From the NCBI GenBank assembly GCA_945870545.1, contig CAMBTF010000053.1:1-8641 (forward strand): DNA of 8,641 bases, read 5' to 3'. The first letter of the stretch is position 1; the number at the start of each line of letters is the position of its first letter. Made by a program: the position numbers and the translations under genes. The stretch comes from Akkermansia muciniphila (GTDB taxonomy: Bacteria > Verrucomicrobiota > Verrucomicrobiia > Verrucomicrobiales > Akkermansiaceae). The notes beneath the pieces were generated by a model. That model had not been told where the DNA came from. It did no database searches and saw nothing but the letters and a program-made list of their open reading frames with translations. This document shows positions 6,170 through 8,641 of this stretch, one piece after another.

Positions 6170-7252
6170 ATGCCAACTCCTGAAAATACCTACGCACTGA
6201 TCCTCGCCGGCGGATCGGGAACCCGCTTTTGGCCGTTGAGCCGCAACGATAAGCCCAAGCAATTGCTCGATCTTTTCGGCCACGGCACCCTGCTGGAGCA
6301 AACCATCAGCCGATTGGAAGGTCTCGTGCCTCTCGAAAACATCCTGATCCTGACGAACTCTCTTCAGGTCGATGCCGTTCGTGAAATCGCCTCCATGCTG
6401 CCAGCGGAAAACATTTTCGCGGAGCCGGCCAAGCGCGACACCGCCCCCGCCGTCGCGCTGGGTATCGGTCTCGTTGCCGCGCGCAACCCGGATGCGGTGA
6501 TGATGGTTCTTCCGTCCGACCAGCTTATAAAAGACACCGCCGCCTACCAGTCCGTGATGAGGGATGCACTGGAGGTCGCGGAAAAATCCGATGGACTCGT
6601 CACCATCGGCATACGCCCGACCTGGCCCTGTCCGTCCTACGGCTACATCGAGCGTGGCGAATCGGCCTCGATCACCGGCGCGAACTACGCCCACGCCCCT
6701 TTCGAGGTGAAGCGTTTCCGTGAAAAACCCGATCCCAAGCTCGCCGAGCAGTTCCTCGCGGAAGGCGGCTTTTCATGGAACGCCGGTATGTTCGTCTGGT
6801 CCCTGCACACGGTGATCGAACAGCTCGCCCTCCACGCCCCGGAACTCGCCGACTTCATTTCCGAACTCCGCGGCAGCAAGGACATCGCCGCCACCGTCGC
6901 CGCCCAGTTTCCGAAGCTGACACCCATCTCCATCGATTACGCGCTGATGGAAAACGCCGCTCGCGTGCTCAATATCGAGGCCACCTTCGACTGGGACGAT
7001 GTCGGCTCATGGGTCTCCATCGCAAAATACCTTGATGAGAAAGGCGCGGAAAACCGGGTCAATTGCGTGGTCTCGGAGATCGATTCGCGCAACAACATCG
7101 TTTTCAATGCCACCCCCGGCACCCACATCGCGCTGCTCGGCGTGGAGGATCTGATCATCGTCCAGACCGGTGATTCTCTCCTCATCGCAAACCGTAACCA
7201 AGCGGATGCGATCAAAAAACTCTCCGACATCCTGCCACAAAACCTCCTCTGA
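6170..7252 (+). CDS. manC: Mannose-1-phosphate guanylyltransferase
   Basis: This 360-residue enzyme makes GDP-mannose from mannose 1-phosphate and GTP in the cytoplasm, feeding mannose, fucose or rhamnose into polysaccharides and other glycans. The nucleotide-binding signature GGSGTRFWPLSR is at 14-25, followed by KPKQLL (28-33), EPAKRDTAPA (85-94), LPSDQ (114-118), FREKP (183-187), FSWNAGMFVW (201-210), SIDYALME (254-261) and DWDDVGSW (274-281). The length fits the short form, with a C-terminal beta-helix-like tail but no fused phosphomannose isomerase cupin domain. Two sites differ from the usual pattern: LPSDQ where LPADH is common, and PCPSYGYI where PETGYGYI is common. The predicted metal-binding aspartate, D117, is kept. 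The ATG at 6170 follows GGGCGG directly, with no spaced Shine-Dalgarno. A TATTGT at 6155-6160 could be a -10 giving an almost leaderless message, but this is weak. A 76-base gap separates it from the dehydrogenase gene, so co-transcription is possible but unproven. Confidence 0.95.
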   Translation: MPTPENTYALILAGGSGTRFWPLSRNDKPKQLLDLFGHGTLLEQTISRLEGLVPLENILILTNSLQVDAVREIASMLPAENIFAEPAKRDTAPAVALGIGLVAARNPDAVMMVLPSDQLIKDTAAYQSVMRDALEVAEKSDGLVTIGIRPTWPCPSYGYIERGESASITGANYAHAPFEVKRFREKPDPKLAEQFLAEGGFSWNAGMFVWSLHTVIEQLALHAPELADFISELRGSKDIAATVAAQFPKLTPISIDYALMENAARVLNIEATFDWDDVGSWVSIAKYLDEKGAENRVNCVVSEIDSRNNIVFNATPGTHIALLGVEDLIIVQTGDSLLIANRNQADAIKKLSDILPQNLL

Positions 7253-7442
7253 AGGGCAAGATCCAGGCTCAGATATTCTGACCTACCCTCGCGTAACCAG
7301 GGATACGGCGGGTTGCGCAAAGTCCGTGGGTTTCAACCTCCCGGATCAGGATGTCTAAGGCTGCTTCCGTGGATATCTGCAACGAACAGGGCAGGGGGGA
7401 TTCCCTTCACCCAAATCACTGTGCATCAGGCATAGGAAAGCC
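7253..7442. other. Convergent intergenic spacer with weak hairpins
   Basis: These 190 bases lie between two genes that point at each other, where terminators would be expected. The best hairpins seen are TCAGA-TAT-TCTGA at 7269-7281 and a short GGTT-TC-AACC near 7330-7339. Neither is followed by a run of T on the plus strand or A on its left side, so I cannot call a standard intrinsic terminator for either gene. No convincing small reading frame or known RNA family was recognised. Confidence 0.45.
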
Positions 7443-8641
7443 TTAACCGATCACCGCTGCAGCAAGTAGTGCCTCTTCCGCCTTCGCGGCGGCTACCTCA
7501 GAACGGGCGTGAATGCGTGCAATCAGATCGCCTTGGAAAATTTCCTCGCCGCACTTCGCGAGACGGTCGAACCCCACCGCGAAATCGACCGCATCCTCCG
7601 CCTTCGCGCGGCCTGCGCCGAGTTCGAGGGATGCCTGGCCGATGAGGCCCGCGTCCATCGCTAGCACGCGTCCGGAATGGGGGGCTTTCACCTCGTGGAT
7701 TACGGGTGCCTTGTGGATTTCAGCGAGGCGTGGGAGGTCTGCTGGTCTGCCACCTTGCCGCGCGACCATCGCGTCGAATTTCCGCCGCGCGGTGCCATCG
7801 TCGAGCATTGCGGCGAGTTCCGTACGGGGCAGACCGGCGATCTTCTCACTCAGATCAAGGACAATGCTCCGGAGATCCTCCGGACCTTTCCCGTCAAGGC
7901 ACTCCAAGGCCTCGATCACCTCCAGCGCGTTACCGACCGCGCGGCCGGTCGGTTCGCTCATGGGATTGAGCAGCGCTGAGACCTCAACGCCCATTTCCTT
8001 GCCCACGGCGATCATGCCGTCTGCCAACTCCTGCGCCAGCTCGCGGGTTTTCATGAATGCTCCTGAGCCATACTTCACATCGAGCACCAAACGGTCGAGG
8101 GACTCCGCCATTTTCTTCGACATGATCGAGGCGGTGATCAGCGCGATGGAGGGCACGGTGCCGGTCACATCGCGCAGGGCGTAGAGCTTCTTGTCCGCCG
8201 GGCAGAAGCGGTCGGTCTGCCCCATCATCACCACACCGAGATCGGCCAGGATTTCCGCCGCCTCATCCATGCCGATCCCCACACGGAAACCGGGAATGGA
8301 CTCCAGCTTGTCGAGCGTGCCGCCCGTGATGCCCAGCCCTCGCCCGGAAACCATGGGCACCCGGCAACCCGCGCACGCAACCAGCGGCGCGAGGATCAGC
8401 GAAACCTTGTCGCCGATGCCGCCCGTGGAGTGCTTGTCCACCACCACCGGCCCGGGCGGATGCTCAAACACATCGCCACTGCGCATCATCGCCATCGTGA
8501 GCGCCGCGGTCTCCACTGCGGACATGCCTTTGAAAAACACCGCCATCGCGAAAGCCGACATCTGGTAGTCCGCGACATCACCCCTGACAAAACCGTCCAC
8601 CAGCCAACCGATTTCCTTCGTGGAAAGCGCCTGCCCTTCCC
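7443..8641 (-). CDS. deoA: Pyrimidine-nucleoside (thymidine) phosphorylase, 5' partial
   Basis: This enzyme cleaves thymidine, deoxyuridine or uridine with phosphate to give the base and (deoxy)ribose 1-phosphate, in cytoplasmic nucleoside salvage. The frame stays open to the right edge (beginning EGQALSTKEIGW), so the true start lies beyond the window; the GTG at 8600 is internal. In the visible 398 residues, the phosphate-binding DKHSTGG is at 68-74 and the family signature SGRGLGITGGTLDKLE at 98-113. R156, S171 and K175 match the E. coli substrate residues R171, S186 and K190, a constant offset of 15 that gives the number of missing residues. The DYQMSAFAMAVFFKGM and ASIMSKK segments look closer to the Gram-positive pyrimidine-nucleoside phosphorylases (pdp) than to E. 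coli DeoA, so broader use of uridine is possible. The protein would be about 413 residues, some 20 shorter at the C-terminus than those relatives. The gene ends in TAA, convergent with the guanylyltransferase. Confidence 0.95.
   Translation of the reverse strand, partial: EGQALSTKEIGWLVDGFVRGDVADYQMSAFAMAVFFKGMSAVETAALTMAMMRSGDVFEHPPGPVVVDKHSTGGIGDKVSLILAPLVACAGCRVPMVSGRGLGITGGTLDKLESIPGFRVGIGMDEAAEILADLGVVMMGQTDRFCPADKKLYALRDVTGTVPSIALITASIMSKKMAESLDRLVLDVKYGSGAFMKTRELAQELADGMIAVGKEMGVEVSALLNPMSEPTGRAVGNALEVIEALECLDGKGPEDLRSIVLDLSEKIAGLPRTELAAMLDDGTARRKFDAMVARQGGRPADLPRLAEIHKAPVIHEVKAPHSGRVLAMDAGLIGQASLELGAGRAKAEDAVDFAVGFDRLAKCGEEIFQGDLIARIHARSEVAAAKAEEALLAAAVIG

Noticed and set aside
7269..7281. 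Intrinsic terminator at the TCAGA/TCTGA hairpin
   Set aside because: The stem is only five base pairs and AT-containing, with no T-tract; it is too weak to call.
7513..8184. Plus-strand open frame of 223 codons
   Set aside because: It is antisense to the strongly supported pyrimidine-nucleoside phosphorylase; the Ser/Arg/Pro-rich translation is typical of an antisense shadow.

Overview
The window is ordinary chromosomal DNA, GC-rich and densely coded. It most resembles a member of the Verrucomicrobiota or another PVC-superphylum bacterium. The best clues are a monoheme cytochrome c with a PVC-style C-terminal domain, encoded directly next to a secreted beta-propeller dehydrogenase, and variant motifs in the mannose-1-phosphate guanylyltransferase. 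This placement is inferred from recognised protein families, not from a marker gene. No rRNA, tRNA, CRISPR array, transposase, integrase or phage gene was seen.

Layout from left to right. (1) The 3' part of a class I DAHP synthase gene (entry to the shikimate pathway) runs in from the left edge. (2) An AT-rich spacer of 138 bases with small palindromes follows. (3) A 466-residue two-pass membrane protein has a long coiled coil between its membrane segments and a soluble C-terminal domain that looks AIM24-like. (4) A 130-base inverted-repeat element fills most of the next spacer. (5) A membrane-anchored neutral zinc metallopeptidase of the YpfJ family follows. (6) A secreted monoheme cytochrome c overlaps by four bases a secreted propeller dehydrogenase; the two look like one translationally coupled redox unit. 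(7) A mannose-1-phosphate guanylyltransferase makes GDP-mannose for surface glycans. (8) After a 190-base convergent spacer, a pyrimidine-nucleoside phosphorylase lies on the minus strand, its N-terminus cut by the right edge.

Only the cytochrome/dehydrogenase pair shows clear evidence of working together. The other genes are separate housekeeping or envelope functions with their own spacers. The least explained parts are the coiled-coil/AIM24-like membrane protein, the inverted-repeat element after it, and the C-terminal half of the cytochrome. None of the five visible starts has a good Shine-Dalgarno sequence at normal spacing, so several starts were chosen from protein similarity. I did not find a convincing new multi-gene system here.
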